From a virus, in the IMG/VR virus record IMGVR_UViG_3300015371_000076, positions 1-44,962 of that record: DNA of 44,962 nt. The stretch is one strand, 5' to 3'. The stretch's first letter is position 1. Each line of letters opens with the position of its first letter. Positions 8,334 through 17,114 of the stretch are shown piece after piece. Under the pieces are notes generated by a model. The model had not been told where the DNA came from. It saw only the letters and a list, made by a program, of their open reading frames with translations, and made no database searches. The position numbers and the translations under genes were made by a program.

Positions 8334-8777
8334 CTAGGCTGGTTGGTCTTTCTTTAGCCCTGGTATATCCTCTTTCTTTACAGGAAGATCTGGTTTCGGT
8401 TGTTCGATTGAACCCATCTTTGCTCTAAGGTCTGGTGTTAACGGTGTTTGTAGGGTAAGTGTTGAAACGTTTCTGTTTACCAAGTCGGTTGTTGTATATG
8501 CTAGGCCAAATGCTGTTATGAAGACCATCAATTGACTCCCACCTGTTGAAACCTGTGGCAGTATTGTTGGTAATAACAAGACTGAACCTACTGCTACCGG
8601 AATTATACCTAACAGTCCAGTTATGATATAATTCCAACTAAACGGCCTAGGGTCTACGCCAGCGCTTATATCGCCTTGTCTCTTTGATAGGTATGGTATT
8701 AACGTTCTTGCTGCGCCTGCTAGAATAACGGCTACTAAAACCGTTGCCTCAAATGCTCCTGGATCTATTGCTGCCAT
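8334..8777 (-). CDS. Small three-helix membrane protein
   Basis: 147 residues with three predicted transmembrane segments: about 9-30 (FEATVLVAVILAGAARTLI), about 50-72 (YIITGLLGIIPVAVGSVLLL) and about 80-96 (LMVFITAFGLAYTTTDL). The tail is Pro/Lys-rich and cytoplasmic-looking. Size and topology are compatible with a holin, but no holin family motif is seen. It is the last gene of a leftward run of small membrane proteins. Confidence 0.6.
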   Translation of the reverse strand: MAAIDPGAFEATVLVAVILAGAARTLIPYLSKRQGDISAGVDPRPFSWNYIITGLLGIIPVAVGSVLLLPTILPQVSTGGSQLMVFITAFGLAYTTTDLVNRNVSTLTLQTPLTPDLRAKMGSIEQPKPDLPVKKEDIPGLKKDQPA

Positions 8778-8791
8778 ATATTTTGATACTA

Positions 8792-9259
8792 CTACCTGGT
8801 ATGATTAAGCAACTTATCAAGTTTATCAAGTTTGGCGTTTATTCCTGTAAATGATTGATTTAGACTAGATATTATGGCCTTATTGTCAGCAGATGATTGA
8901 TTTAGATCAGATAGTATTGCCTTATTTTGCTGGGTATCTTCCTGTGTTGCAAAGCCTCCATGCTGGGATATTACTGCAAACTGGTGTAATAGTTGCTGTC
9001 TCTGTTGGCCTGATAGATTGCCCTGTGCTTCTAGTATCTTATGTATGGAATTGGTTTGATCTACCAAGGTTTTAGTGTTAGCAGTATTTACCGCTCTATT
9101 ATATGAGATATCAACGGTAAGGAAGGCTAGCCAGATGCTTATGAACAAGACTATTGCAAGTATTACTTGCGCTGTTGTTAGCTGCGGCCACTTGATTATT
9201 ATCTTATCCATTGCCGTTAGTGCTATCCTCACTATATTTGTCTCTGTCCCTTTCTGCAT
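8792..9259 (-). CDS. Single-pass membrane protein with coiled coil
   Basis: 155 residues. One transmembrane helix (about 30-50, VILAIVLFISIWLAFLTV) is followed by a long polar helix with Gln/Asn-rich heptads and repeated LNQS motifs (LSDLNQSSADNKAIISSLNQS). Its start lies inside the end of the preceding gene (56-base overlap), so the two are probably co-translated and may interact through their coiled coils. Function unknown. Confidence 0.55.
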   Translation of the reverse strand: MQKGTETNIVRIALTAMDKIIIKWPQLTTAQVILAIVLFISIWLAFLTVDISYNRAVNTANTKTLVDQTNSIHKILEAQGNLSGQQRQQLLHQFAVISQHGGFATQEDTQQNKAILSDLNQSSADNKAIISSLNQSFTGINAKLDKLDKLLNHTR

Positions 9260-9587
9260 TGCTTACCCTTGTTCTCTCTAGAGACTTTATTCTATACTCG
9301 TTTAACATTACCTTCTGAGACAATTGTTCTATTCTGTGATTTACGTCATTGAATGATTTACGCATTTCTTCATCACGCTTACCTAATATTGCTTCAAGCC
9401 TATCGAAGTTTTTTTGCATTTCTTCTTTTACCTCAACAACATTAGCCCTTAGTCCTTCAATCTTTATAGTGCCTGTTAATGTTCCCTCGGCCGTTTTACC
9501 GAACCCCTTCATTGAAAACAGTAGTAGAGGGACACCAATGCCTACAACAAGTGTAATTATGAATCCGGTTGGGTCTATCTCTACCAT
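9204..9587 (-). CDS. Single-pass membrane protein with coiled coil
   Basis: 127 residues. The N-terminus has one membrane helix (about 8-26, FIITLVVGIGVPLLLFSM). It is followed by a coiled coil (VVEVKEEMQKNFDRLEAILG through IEQLSQKVMLNEYRIKSLE) and a charged, probably disordered end. It has the same layout as the next gene, which it overlaps, suggesting a partner pair. Function unknown. Confidence 0.6.
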   Translation of the reverse strand: MVEIDPTGFIITLVVGIGVPLLLFSMKGFGKTAEGTLTGTIKIEGLRANVVEVKEEMQKNFDRLEAILGKRDEEMRKSFNDVNHRIEQLSQKVMLNEYRIKSLERTRVSNAERDRDKYSEDSTNGNG

Positions 9588-9662
9588 CTATTATAGACTC
9601 ACAACCATTCCCCATATCCAGATGTTAAAAGAAACATTACTAACAACCACTGACTAACAAGG

Positions 9663-9929
9663 TTAATGTAGTCTTGACATATTTTTAAGAATGAGGTAAA
9701 TATTTTCTAGGGTTTGGTGATTTTCCTTGCTTATATTGAGAGTTGCATTGCTCATTAGAGCCTCATTCATGTGATGCAATACCTTTGAGTTATCGTGTGT
9801 TAATTCTTCGTTTTTCGATGTGATAAATCCTTGAAATGAAAGAAAGTTAACTGCTAGAATTAGGTATACTCCTGTTGCTATAACCATCGTATAAAAAAAT
9901 ATGGTGCGTTCTATTGTCCATTGTCCCAT
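9663..9929 (-). CDS. Small membrane protein with helical tail
   Basis: 88 residues. One hydrophobic helix (about 10-33, FFYTMVIATGVYLILAVNFL) is followed by a polar helix containing HMNEALMSNATLNISKENHQ. It shares the anchor-plus-helix layout of its downstream neighbours. Unrecognised. Confidence 0.5.
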   Translation of the reverse strand: MGQWTIERTIFFYTMVIATGVYLILAVNFLSFQGFITSKNEELTHDNSKVLHHMNEALMSNATLNISKENHQTLENIYLILKNMSRLH

Positions 9930-9942
9930 TTAGTTTCTCTAG

Positions 9943-10509
9943 TTATCGTTTCACTTTCTCTTGTATTTGTAAAGTTATTTTGCCATTTTGATGCAAGTCT
10001 TCAAACTCACCGTTTAACCAATCTTTGTATGATTCTACGGTTATTTTTGTTCCCCCCTCTGGCATAACGTAATAGGAAGTTCTGCTGCCTGGCTTTGATG
10101 TGATATCGTTACAGAGTTTATGCAATTCTTCGGCCTTTTCCTTGGTGAAGGGTATGAAATAAGCCGTGTCTGTGTTCTTGCTTACCAGTTTTTGGCCGTA
10201 AGTGTTGTCTTCTGTGATAAAACGTTCATAGATGGGGTCAAATTTGCCATAAATACCTACGTTTGTTTGAGTTGTTTTTACATGTGAGCCGATAGGATTT
10301 GTTCCTTCCCATGTATGATGGTAAACAATGTATTCTTCGCCTGGTGCTACTGCAACGCGAATCATACTGGTAATGCGTTCCTTCTTGTTTGGGTCGTTCT
10401 GTATCTGTTTTAGTGCGTGTTGATAGGCCTTATCTTCCTCGTTTTCTTCGTAGACCAGGCCTAACTTCTCGTATTCTAATCGCTGTGCTGCTGAATCGTT
10501 ATAAAGCAT
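9943..10509 (-). CDS. Hypothetical protein downstream of capsid gene
   Basis: 188 residues, soluble, charged, starting MLYNDSAAQRLEYEKLGLVY. The centre (RVAVAPGEEYIVYHHTWEG) is beta-rich and the end helical. It lies 58 bases after the capsid gene, separated by a T-tract element, so it is probably expressed separately and less strongly. Possibly a minor capsid or assembly factor by position only. Confidence 0.6.
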   Translation of the reverse strand: MLYNDSAAQRLEYEKLGLVYEENEEDKAYQHALKQIQNDPNKKERITSMIRVAVAPGEEYIVYHHTWEGTNPIGSHVKTTQTNVGIYGKFDPIYERFITEDNTYGQKLVSKNTDTAYFIPFTKEKAEELHKLCNDITSKPGSRTSYYVMPEGGTKITVESYKDWLNGEFEDLHQNGKITLQIQEKVKR

Positions 10510-10540
10510 TTGAATAATAACTTTGACGTAAAAGAAAGTA

Positions 10541-10563
10541 AAAAGGTTTGGGTTTGGGTTTGG
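10541..10563 (-). terminator. Telomere-like G-tract / T-tract terminator after capsid gene
   Basis: Plus-strand 10545-10563 has four G tracts separated by TTT (GG, GGG, GGG, GG). The minus-strand transcript of the capsid gene therefore ends in three CCAAA-type units and a five-U run. The template strand could fold into a G-quadruplex. The same design follows the tail tube gene at 5781-5822. Confidence 0.45.
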
Positions 10564-10567
10564 CCGA

Positions 10568-11788
10568 TTAAAGGCCTGTGAGTTCTCTACCCCATCCCGT
10601 TCTTGTGCTTGGGGTTACGATATCAAACCATTCTTTTTGAATGAATATGGTTTGGTCTGGATTGTATGTGTTTATCTGCTGTGTCTTGCGTGGCCCTTCT
10701 ATGTCTACCAGGAAGCGGTGATCGAATACGTATGCTTTGTTAGCTGCAATGTCTTCATTAATTACCCACTGGTTAGCCCAAGTTATGCCTGGTGGATTTG
10801 CTACTATCTGGTTTAATCGCGCTGTGCTAGCTGCGTCGTTATTGAATAGACCTTTAACCCAAGTGTTTGAGTAAAAGTCAATGAATTGTTGTTGGTTTGT
10901 TATGATAGTATCGATGTTTGCTAGTTTGTCTGAATTGGTCGCTACATAGGCAGCGTTCAAGTCGTTGTATGGCCTGTTTGTTGATTGGAGATTTCCAGCG
11001 GTATAAGCTGCCCAGTCCGCACCTGCTAAATCTGTCAGGTTAGGTAACTTTGCTAATATACGGTTATAGCGTGCTGCTGTAAAGTCGAGAGCTATCTTTT
11101 CGAGTATCAAGGCCTGAATATCCATAGTAAACTGTCTCATGTAATATTCTTCTGTGAATGCCATACCCGCACCTGCTTTCTTTAGCGTGACGTTGGTTTG
11201 AGTAAAGCTTCCATAGCCTGACGTGTCTATTGCTTCGTTCTCTTTGTATCCAACTCTGACTGTTTGGGTCGTGTTGTTATACTCAGGGTAGACGATGTTG
11301 ATTGTATCGCTGACTGTTAGTTTCTCTGGTATATTCAATAGGTTGTATTTTTGTGCTACTAATTGCTGTCTATTTAGTAGGGCTTGTGATACTTGTGTAA
11401 CTGTTATCTGTGGGAATTCAGTGCTTGTAATTACTGCCGCGCCTCTAGCTTTGTATTGGTCGTAATACCGTAATGCCTGGTCTTGGAATTCAGGCATTAT
11501 GTAGTCATAAGTTGCCTGGTCAGTATTCTTTTGGCCGCTAGCGTTCTGTGCCTTTAATTTCTTGTATGTTTCGTAGTTGGCTACCTTCGGCCAATTATTC
11601 CAGTGTTCACTTGCAATCTTGTCTACACTCTCAGATGTTACATGTATATACCCAGTTTTTGGGTTATACATTGCGTTCTGAACTTTACCCTGGTCTTGGT
11701 ATTTTCTAACCTCTTTTGAAACTAGAGATTGAATGTATTCAGGATTGTTGTTAGTTGCATAGCCGTAATTAGGTGCTGTGTAACTCAT
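10568..11788 (-). CDS. Major capsid protein (HK97 fold)
   Basis: 406 residues from an ATG that overlaps the stop of the decoration gene (TAATG). The pattern fits an HK97-fold subunit: a polar helical N-arm, a beta-hairpin E-loop region (TVSDTINIVYPEYNNTTQTV), a long spine helix (FTEEYYMRQFTMDIQALILE) and a C-terminal A-domain with TIFIQKEWFDIV and RTGWGRELTGL. It follows the protease-scaffold and decoration genes, as in lambda. No cleavage site can be pinned by eye. A strong terminator-like element follows the stop. Confidence 0.85.
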   Translation of the reverse strand: MSYTAPNYGYATNNNPEYIQSLVSKEVRKYQDQGKVQNAMYNPKTGYIHVTSESVDKIASEHWNNWPKVANYETYKKLKAQNASGQKNTDQATYDYIMPEFQDQALRYYDQYKARGAAVITSTEFPQITVTQVSQALLNRQQLVAQKYNLLNIPEKLTVSDTINIVYPEYNNTTQTVRVGYKENEAIDTSGYGSFTQTNVTLKKAGAGMAFTEEYYMRQFTMDIQALILEKIALDFTAARYNRILAKLPNLTDLAGADWAAYTAGNLQSTNRPYNDLNAAYVATNSDKLANIDTIITNQQQFIDFYSNTWVKGLFNNDAASTARLNQIVANPPGITWANQWVINEDIAANKAYVFDHRFLVDIEGPRKTQQINTYNPDQTIFIQKEWFDIVTPSTRTGWGRELTGL

Positions 11789-12321
11789 TAGGCTGTCACC
11801 ACTGGTTGTTTCTCGGTTACGTCAATCACTATGATATCACCATCGGCTGCTGCCGGAAGTGCTGCATCCATGTCATGATGCTGGGTTATGTTTAGCACAT
11901 ATGTCCCGATAATCAAATCGAAATCGGTTGATGCTCCATAATCCTTTACCTTATCAAGTGGGTTAGTTGCTGTTGCAATTACTGCCGATCCTGGTGGAAT
12001 TGCACCATCGGCCACTCTAAGGATTCTACCTGATACTATAACAGAACACGTTGGATCTGTATCCGCTGCGCCTCTAGTAGTGGTTACTACTCCTGTAATA
12101 TTGTTAGTCGATTGTGATAGAATTGTTGTGTTGCCACAGAAACCGTATCTTCCTGGTGCTCCTGCGCCTGCTGCCTTAGTCCATCTATGATTTGTATTAT
12201 CCCATGTCAAGAGATCGCCATAGAGCATACCGCTGCCGCCTGTTGTGGCTTTTGGTTGTGCTCCAAGTTGCTTAAATCCAAAACCTGGTTCTGCTAAACT
12301 GTAACCTGCTGGGACTCCCAT
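11788..12321 (-). CDS. Capsid decoration / stabilisation protein
   Basis: 177 residues, beta-rich and Gly/Ala/Thr-rich, MGVPAGYSLAEPGFGFKQLG. It has the TTGGSGMLYGDLLTWDN strand-turn and SGRILRVADGAIPPGSAVIA, resembling gpD/DUF2190-type decoration proteins. It lies between the protease-scaffold gene and the capsid gene, the lambda-like position for such a protein, with stop/start overlaps on both sides. It presumably forms surface spikes that stiffen the shell. Confidence 0.65.
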   Translation of the reverse strand: MGVPAGYSLAEPGFGFKQLGAQPKATTGGSGMLYGDLLTWDNTNHRWTKAAGAGAPGRYGFCGNTTILSQSTNNITGVVTTTRGAADTDPTCSVIVSGRILRVADGAIPPGSAVIATATNPLDKVKDYGASTDFDLIIGTYVLNITQHHDMDAALPAAADGDIIVIDVTEKQPVVTA

Positions 12322-13745
12322 TAGATAGAGCCTCCGTTTTCAAACATATCCATTAATTCAATAAATTTTCTGTTGTTATCAGAACTAACAGATGAGGCAT
12401 TATTTTGCTTAAAGTCTGGCACATCGTGATTGTTTGTATCTGGAACAGCTACAATAGCCGCTGATTTAGCCACTGGTGTTTGTGTGACTTGTTTGCCGAA
12501 TTTGTCAGCCAGATATTGCTCTAGTTCTTGTTCTGACATTACAGAAGAATATCTTAATGCGGTATCAACTTCTTTCTCGAAAGCATCTTTTGATTTGAAT
12601 CTATCAGCATATCTTGCTACCTTTGAGGCTGCGAAGTAGCGTTGCTCTGTTTGCTTTCTGATCTCGTTGTCTTTCTTTAGTGCTGCAAATTCCTTTTGCA
12701 CATCACGCAATGCATCTTGTAATGTTAGATACATCTTTTGTAATTCGGGAACAGATGTTGGTAGGTCTTTGTTAATTGGGGCCTGTGCTTCTTTTGGCTC
12801 TTCCTTGTTAGGTGGGCCGTTTGACGCCGGAACCTCGCCTCTTTGCTGACCTGGTTTATTGTCTGTGCCTGGTTCTTGTTCTTGTTTTGATGGAATATTG
12901 TTAACTGGTTGATTGGTATTAGTTGATGTTGTCGTAGTTACTGGTGTCCATGCATAAGTTATCCCACCAGTTGGAGGGTTTGAACTTACCTGTTGCGAGT
13001 TACTTTGAATCGGTTGACTCGCTGTATTATCTGACATTATGTTTGAAGTTGTCGAATTTGTAATGTGAGAACTACTAAGAGCCTTGATTGCTCCCTCAAC
13101 ACAGAAACCAGCAGTTGAGGCATTTTGTAGCTTTATCTTACAGTTGTTTATATCACCAAAGCAAGAACCTCTTACCTTCATTCGTTCACCATAAGCTGGC
13201 ACGTCAACAAAGGCCCAATGTGAGATAATCCAGTGTTTGAATGAATTTGCTCGGTCTTCTTCTGGAAAGTCGCTAGGGAAGGTTATAACTTGCGGTGATA
13301 TGTATTTAGGATAATCGGCAGAGGCGTTCTTTAGGGCTAGCTTGGCCTTGGGATCCGTGATTTGAAGCCAAACCCGCCAATCCCTGTTCTCACCAATACT
13401 AGGTTTATCCAATCTAACCGCTCTAGCGATCGAAAACGCTTCCTGATTCTGTAATAACTCAACTAATGAGCTACCAGGAAATTCAGGATGGACGTAATTA
13501 CCCTCCTGTTTTTGGTCTACTGGGTTGGTTGGATCCTTGGGCTTTATTACGCCTGGTCTACCCAAGCCTGATGTTATGTTTTTGTCAATATCTTCGACTC
13601 TCCAACCATTGGCATTGAAACTATCGTCTATAGCGGTATAAACTAGAAATAAATCGTCTGTGCTTGGTTCATAATGTTTACTCTGAAACTCGAACAATCT
13701 GCTTGCAATTGTAATAGTTCTATATTCAGTGACAAGAACTAACAA
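12321..13745 (-). CDS. Prohead protease fused to scaffold
   Basis: 474 residues from a TTG start. Residues 10-190 look like a capsid maturation serine protease. FLVYTAIDDSFNANGW opens the fold, H86 (NYVHPEF) and S150 (YISPQVITF) are candidate catalytic residues, and HWAFVDVPAY near 175-185 matches the usual final strand of the family. Residues 230-330 are a disordered Pro/Asn/Gln linker. Residues about 335-430 form a coiled coil (LQDALRDVQKEFAALKKDNE) typical of internal scaffolds. It should assemble inside the procapsid and digest itself. Catalytic assignments are inferred from spacing. Confidence 0.7.
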   Translation of the reverse strand: MLVLVTEYRTITIASRLFEFQSKHYEPSTDDLFLVYTAIDDSFNANGWRVEDIDKNITSGLGRPGVIKPKDPTNPVDQKQEGNYVHPEFPGSSLVELLQNQEAFSIARAVRLDKPSIGENRDWRVWLQITDPKAKLALKNASADYPKYISPQVITFPSDFPEEDRANSFKHWIISHWAFVDVPAYGERMKVRGSCFGDINNCKIKLQNASTAGFCVEGAIKALSSSHITNSTTSNIMSDNTASQPIQSNSQQVSSNPPTGGITYAWTPVTTTTSTNTNQPVNNIPSKQEQEPGTDNKPGQQRGEVPASNGPPNKEEPKEAQAPINKDLPTSVPELQKMYLTLQDALRDVQKEFAALKKDNEIRKQTEQRYFAASKVARYADRFKSKDAFEKEVDTALRYSSVMSEQELEQYLADKFGKQVTQTPVAKSAAIVAVPDTNNHDVPDFKQNNASSVSSDNNRKFIELMDMFENGGSI

Positions 13746-13750
13746 AACCT

Positions 13751-13966
13751 ATGAGTAATTCTAGCACACCGATATCTTTGCTGTGGACGTTGATCATAAT
13801 CATTGTTGTTATAGTGATTATTGTGATACTGCTAAAATTCCTGTTTGCTGTGTTTGCTGTTGTTCCGCTAGGTTATGAATTAGAAGAGACTACTACTCAT
13901 TTGCAACAATCTTACAATAGCCTATCGACACTGGCACAGCATTCGAGCCTATACTTTCAATATTGA
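13751..13966 (+). CDS. Possible small membrane protein on opposite strand
   Basis: A 71-residue frame from an ATG, with a strongly hydrophobic helix (about 8-40, LLWTLIIIIVVIVIIVILLK) and a polar tail. Most of it fills the otherwise empty 147-base gap upstream of the protease gene. Its last 74 bases run antisense through the end of the fibre gene. The hydrophobic stretch may be a chance effect of AT-rich leader sequence, so it is a weak call. Confidence 0.35.
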   Translation: MSNSSTPISLLWTLIIIIVVIVIIVILLKFLFAVFAVVPLGYELEETTTHLQQSYNSLSTLAQHSSLYFQY

Positions 13967-15455
13967 AATGTAGGAATAGCGGCGTGGTTGTTGCTGGTGT
14001 TCCTGCTGTTCCCGCTGGTGTTTTAACCGATCCGTCTAACGTTGCTTTTATCTTTCCTGCTACGTTATCAAATTCTAATTGCAAGTCATGAATTGATGTA
14101 TTTTTAGCTGTTCCAGTATCTATGAATGTGCCTGCTGTGCCGCCGCCGTTATACGTTACCTGAAAGTTTGCGTGGATATCTGAATAGCCAAACAATAGAC
14201 CAGTTCTACTACTACCGATAGGATCGTCTCCCCCAGCGTTCAAATCCATTGTTGATTCAGAGCTAAGGCCCATCCAGACACGGCTGTTTGTAGTATTGCC
14301 TATCTTGAAACGGAAATTGACAACAGGATTATAGTCTCTACGTGTTATTGATACTAGTGTTTTGAATCCGGCAACTGATGCGTCGGTGTTATCTGTTGTA
14401 AATGTTGTAAAGTTGTCTGTTGCACTTGATTGATCGCCTGTTATAGCATTACCATAGCCGGCAGCGCCTCCAAGCATACCTGTTCCTGATGTAGCGCCTC
14501 CCCAGAATGCACCCCATTTCGTAACGTCAGGTAAGAATGAAGTAGAACCACCAGAAGCGGGTAGATTAGCCCAAGTTGGTATTCCACCAACCATCGTCAA
14601 GACCTGGTTAGCCGCTCCGTTTGCTATTCCTGAGAAAGCACCAGTGCCAGAACCCTTAACCAAACCAGTTATGCTTGTAACTCCTGTTCCTCCATTGGCT
14701 ACGGAAAGCGTTCCTGTAACCTGTGAGGTTAAGCTAACTGTTCCGGCTAATGACCCTAATGTGATAGAACCCAAGTTAACATCTAGGTTAATCTTGGAAT
14801 TGGCTACATCGTCTATAACTGATATGTTGCTGGATGCTGCCAGTAATTTCTTGAATTCAAAGTTTACACCTGTTTTCTGTTTGAATACTCCAATACCCGC
14901 TGTTCCAACGTTTGAAGCAGTATTGGTTTCGCCTCCCCCTGCTACCAGCGAAGGATCGGCCCACTCTAGATCTGTGCCTGCTGAATTTGTTCTTAGGAGT
15001 TGTAGAGCCGCGCCTCTACCGAATCTGTTGTATTTTGTTCCATTGTTTTTTAATAGGTCGCCTAGTGTGTTTGTAGTGCTATGGCTGACTGTGTTAAGGT
15101 CTACTTGAACGGTTTTGTTTGTTACTGTTTCTGTTGTTGATGCACTCCAAGTATTGCCTACAAGTGTGTCTAGGTCTATTAATGTCCCACCTGTTTTCTG
15201 AATCTTTAGATGGTTATCTGCTGGGTCAACCAGTAGATGGCGAACAGTTGCTAGAGTTGGGGCCGCTGGTAATGTAGCAGGGGCCTTTATCTCTAGGTGA
15301 TCGATAAACTGCCAGGGATTGAGTATTCTAACTTGTCGACCTGAAACAACCTTACCGTTAAAGATCTGCATGAGTTGCAGCAGATCGTCAGAACCGTATT
15401 TTGTCGAAGTGCCAGGGTTAGAAATTGCAACCTCTTTAAAGTCTGTAAATGACAT
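13893..15455 (-). CDS. Tail fibre / receptor-binding protein A
   Basis: 520 residues. The start is placed at the ATG at 15455 (MSFTDFKEVAISNPG) because two downstream paralogues begin the same way and because this removes overlap with the previous gene. Residues 1-70 are the shared anchor (TDFKEV, KYGSDDLLQLMQIFNGKVV, NPWQF). The shaft contains GDLLKNNGTKYNRFGRG and a glycine-rich TLGSLAGTVSLTSQVTGT region. The last 150 residues form a lectin-like beta-sandwich (NFRFKIGNTTNSRVWMGLSS). It probably binds host surface glycans or S-layer. Confidence 0.75.
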   Translation of the reverse strand: MSFTDFKEVAISNPGTSTKYGSDDLLQLMQIFNGKVVSGRQVRILNPWQFIDHLEIKAPATLPAAPTLATVRHLLVDPADNHLKIQKTGGTLIDLDTLVGNTWSASTTETVTNKTVQVDLNTVSHSTTNTLGDLLKNNGTKYNRFGRGAALQLLRTNSAGTDLEWADPSLVAGGGETNTASNVGTAGIGVFKQKTGVNFEFKKLLAASSNISVIDDVANSKINLDVNLGSITLGSLAGTVSLTSQVTGTLSVANGGTGVTSITGLVKGSGTGAFSGIANGAANQVLTMVGGIPTWANLPASGGSTSFLPDVTKWGAFWGGATSGTGMLGGAAGYGNAITGDQSSATDNFTTFTTDNTDASVAGFKTLVSITRRDYNPVVNFRFKIGNTTNSRVWMGLSSESTMDLNAGGDDPIGSSRTGLLFGYSDIHANFQVTYNGGGTAGTFIDTGTAKNTSIHDLQLEFDNVAGKIKATLDGSVKTPAGTAGTPATTTPLFLHFNIESIGSNAVPVSIGYCKIVANE

Positions 15456-15457
15456 AA

Positions 15458-16765
15458 CTAGGTAAACACCAACCACGCGTATGATAAGTTATTAGTCCCT
15501 GTTGCTGGTGCATATTGATAAGTTAGAATTAGGTTAGTTGCATCTGCTGTTACATAGAATTCAGAACCAGCGCCATAGCTATCACCAAGGTTTTGATCTA
15601 CTGAGGCAGCTTTTGAGGCCCAAGTTACTGAATACTTGGTAGGTGTTACACCAGCGCCGTGAGCAATGTTAAACACCTTGGTTGTTCCGTCACCGGATTT
15701 TACTGCTACGCCTCCAAAAACGTTGGGAATTGTTTTAGTAGCCCAAGCGATATCTGTTCCACCTGAGTTTGTGGTTAGAACCTGGTTAGCCGTTCCCCTT
15801 GGTATTCTAATATATTTAACTGCGGTTGTATCGTATGCAAGAATATCCCCTTGTGCGTTCGTGGTTGAATGTTTTAGAGTGTTTGTATCGATGTTATAGG
15901 TCTTACCGCTCGGTGTTGTTGGTGTTTGAGTATTGGATAAAGTCCCACCTAGAAGCGAAATATCAAGGTTGGCCTGAGCTACATCGATATCTACCTCTTT
16001 GTTTACCGTATCGTTGGTTATCGTGACTTTGTTAGAGCCAGCATTAATGTTTTTGAATTGTAAATCAACTCCAACCTTAGCGTTGAATACACCAACTCCC
16101 CCAACTCCCTGATTGCTTGCTGTATTGGCCTCACCCGTTCCGCTTCCTGGTGGGGTTTGTGGATCCCATCTACTAGCGCTAGAATTCCATGTTGGCACTT
16201 GACCGTTTGTAGCTCCTGAGAGAGTTGAGGCATTGGCTATATCATGCAGAACGGATCCGGTCTTGCTTACTTTTGACCAACCAATTGCTGCTGCGCTGGC
16301 TACATTAGCATCAACAATTTTCTGATATACTAAGTCGGTCGCTGATGCTGTTAGAACTGTATCTTGCGCGCCTCTAGCAAATCTAACGTATTTTGTTGCG
16401 TTGTTTTTGAGTAAATCACCCAGAACATTGCTTCCTGATGCTGTATAGGCTAGAACATTAGTTTCAAGTGAGAATTGTTGTAAGTCTGTTAGTGTTCCGG
16501 CTGAATCCTGGCTCTTTAAATGAAAATCATTGGGGTCTAGGAACACATTAACATAGTTAGTTGAGGTTGGCGCTGTTGGCACAACAGGCGCGGCCATTAT
16601 CTCTATTCTATCTGAGAATCGCCAGGGGTTTTTGATATTAGGTCTACGGTTGGCAACAACCTTAGCGTTAAAAATTTGAACTATTTCCTTTAGCTGGTCA
16701 GAACCGTAGTGAGTCGCATCCCCTGGATCAACGTTAGGAACCTCTTTAAAATCGGTATACGACAT
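15458..16765 (-). CDS. Tail fibre / receptor-binding protein B
   Basis: 435 residues, ATG start. It carries the common anchor (MSYTDFKEVPNVDPG, HYGSDQLKEIVQIFNAKVV, NPWRF). Two shaft modules of the GDLLKNNATKYVRFARG and GDILAYDTTAVKYIRIPRG type are followed by VLTTNSGGTDIAWA. The C-terminal module (GDGTTKVFNIAHGAGVTPTK, then APATGTNNLSYAWLVF) is a beta-sandwich different from the lectin-like ends of proteins A and C. The anchor is therefore conserved while the tip is swapped. Confidence 0.75.
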   Translation of the reverse strand: MSYTDFKEVPNVDPGDATHYGSDQLKEIVQIFNAKVVANRRPNIKNPWRFSDRIEIMAAPVVPTAPTSTNYVNVFLDPNDFHLKSQDSAGTLTDLQQFSLETNVLAYTASGSNVLGDLLKNNATKYVRFARGAQDTVLTASATDLVYQKIVDANVASAAAIGWSKVSKTGSVLHDIANASTLSGATNGQVPTWNSSASRWDPQTPPGSGTGEANTASNQGVGGVGVFNAKVGVDLQFKNINAGSNKVTITNDTVNKEVDIDVAQANLDISLLGGTLSNTQTPTTPSGKTYNIDTNTLKHSTTNAQGDILAYDTTAVKYIRIPRGTANQVLTTNSGGTDIAWATKTIPNVFGGVAVKSGDGTTKVFNIAHGAGVTPTKYSVTWASKAASVDQNLGDSYGAGSEFYVTADATNLILTYQYAPATGTNNLSYAWLVFT

Positions 16766-16769
16766 GTTA

Positions 16770-17114
16770 TTACGTCTTAGGTTTCTCCGCTTGTGGTATT
16801 GTGAACTTACATTTAACTAGGGATTCTGCTAGCTTACCTGTTGTTATGGTTAATGCTGTATTGCTGTTTACAACCTGGTCGTATAGTTGCTGGTATTGAT
16901 TATACAAATCTTGGAAGGTTTGAAATAGGTTATCTTTGATTTGTTCTAGCTTAGCCTTTTCGTCTTTTAGTTTGGCTATCTCTATATCTAATTTGGTTAT
17001 CTTTGCGCGTTCATCGTCTAGCTCTTTCCAAGCCTGTTGTAGCTCGTTTGTTTTGTCTAGGTATAATGCTCGCTCGGTATCAAATTGGTCTTGTTGTTGA
17101 TTCTGGTTAGTCAT
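16770..17114 (-). CDS. Coiled-coil protein in fibre operon
   Basis: 114 residues. Residues 15-75 are an almost continuous heptad coiled coil (KLDIEIAKLKDEKAKLEQIK), preceded by a Gln/Asn-rich start. It overlaps the end of fibre C by 8 bases and ends 4 bases before fibre B. It could trimerise or chaperone the fibres; no family is recognised. Confidence 0.6.
   Translation of the reverse strand: MTNQNQQQDQFDTERALYLDKTNELQQAWKELDDERAKITKLDIEIAKLKDEKAKLEQIKDNLFQTFQDLYNQYQQLYDQVVNSNTALTITTGKLAESLVKCKFTIPQAEKPKT

Noticed and set aside
8334-8777. Naming this gene a holin
   Set aside because: Only size and membrane helices support it, and no family motif is visible.
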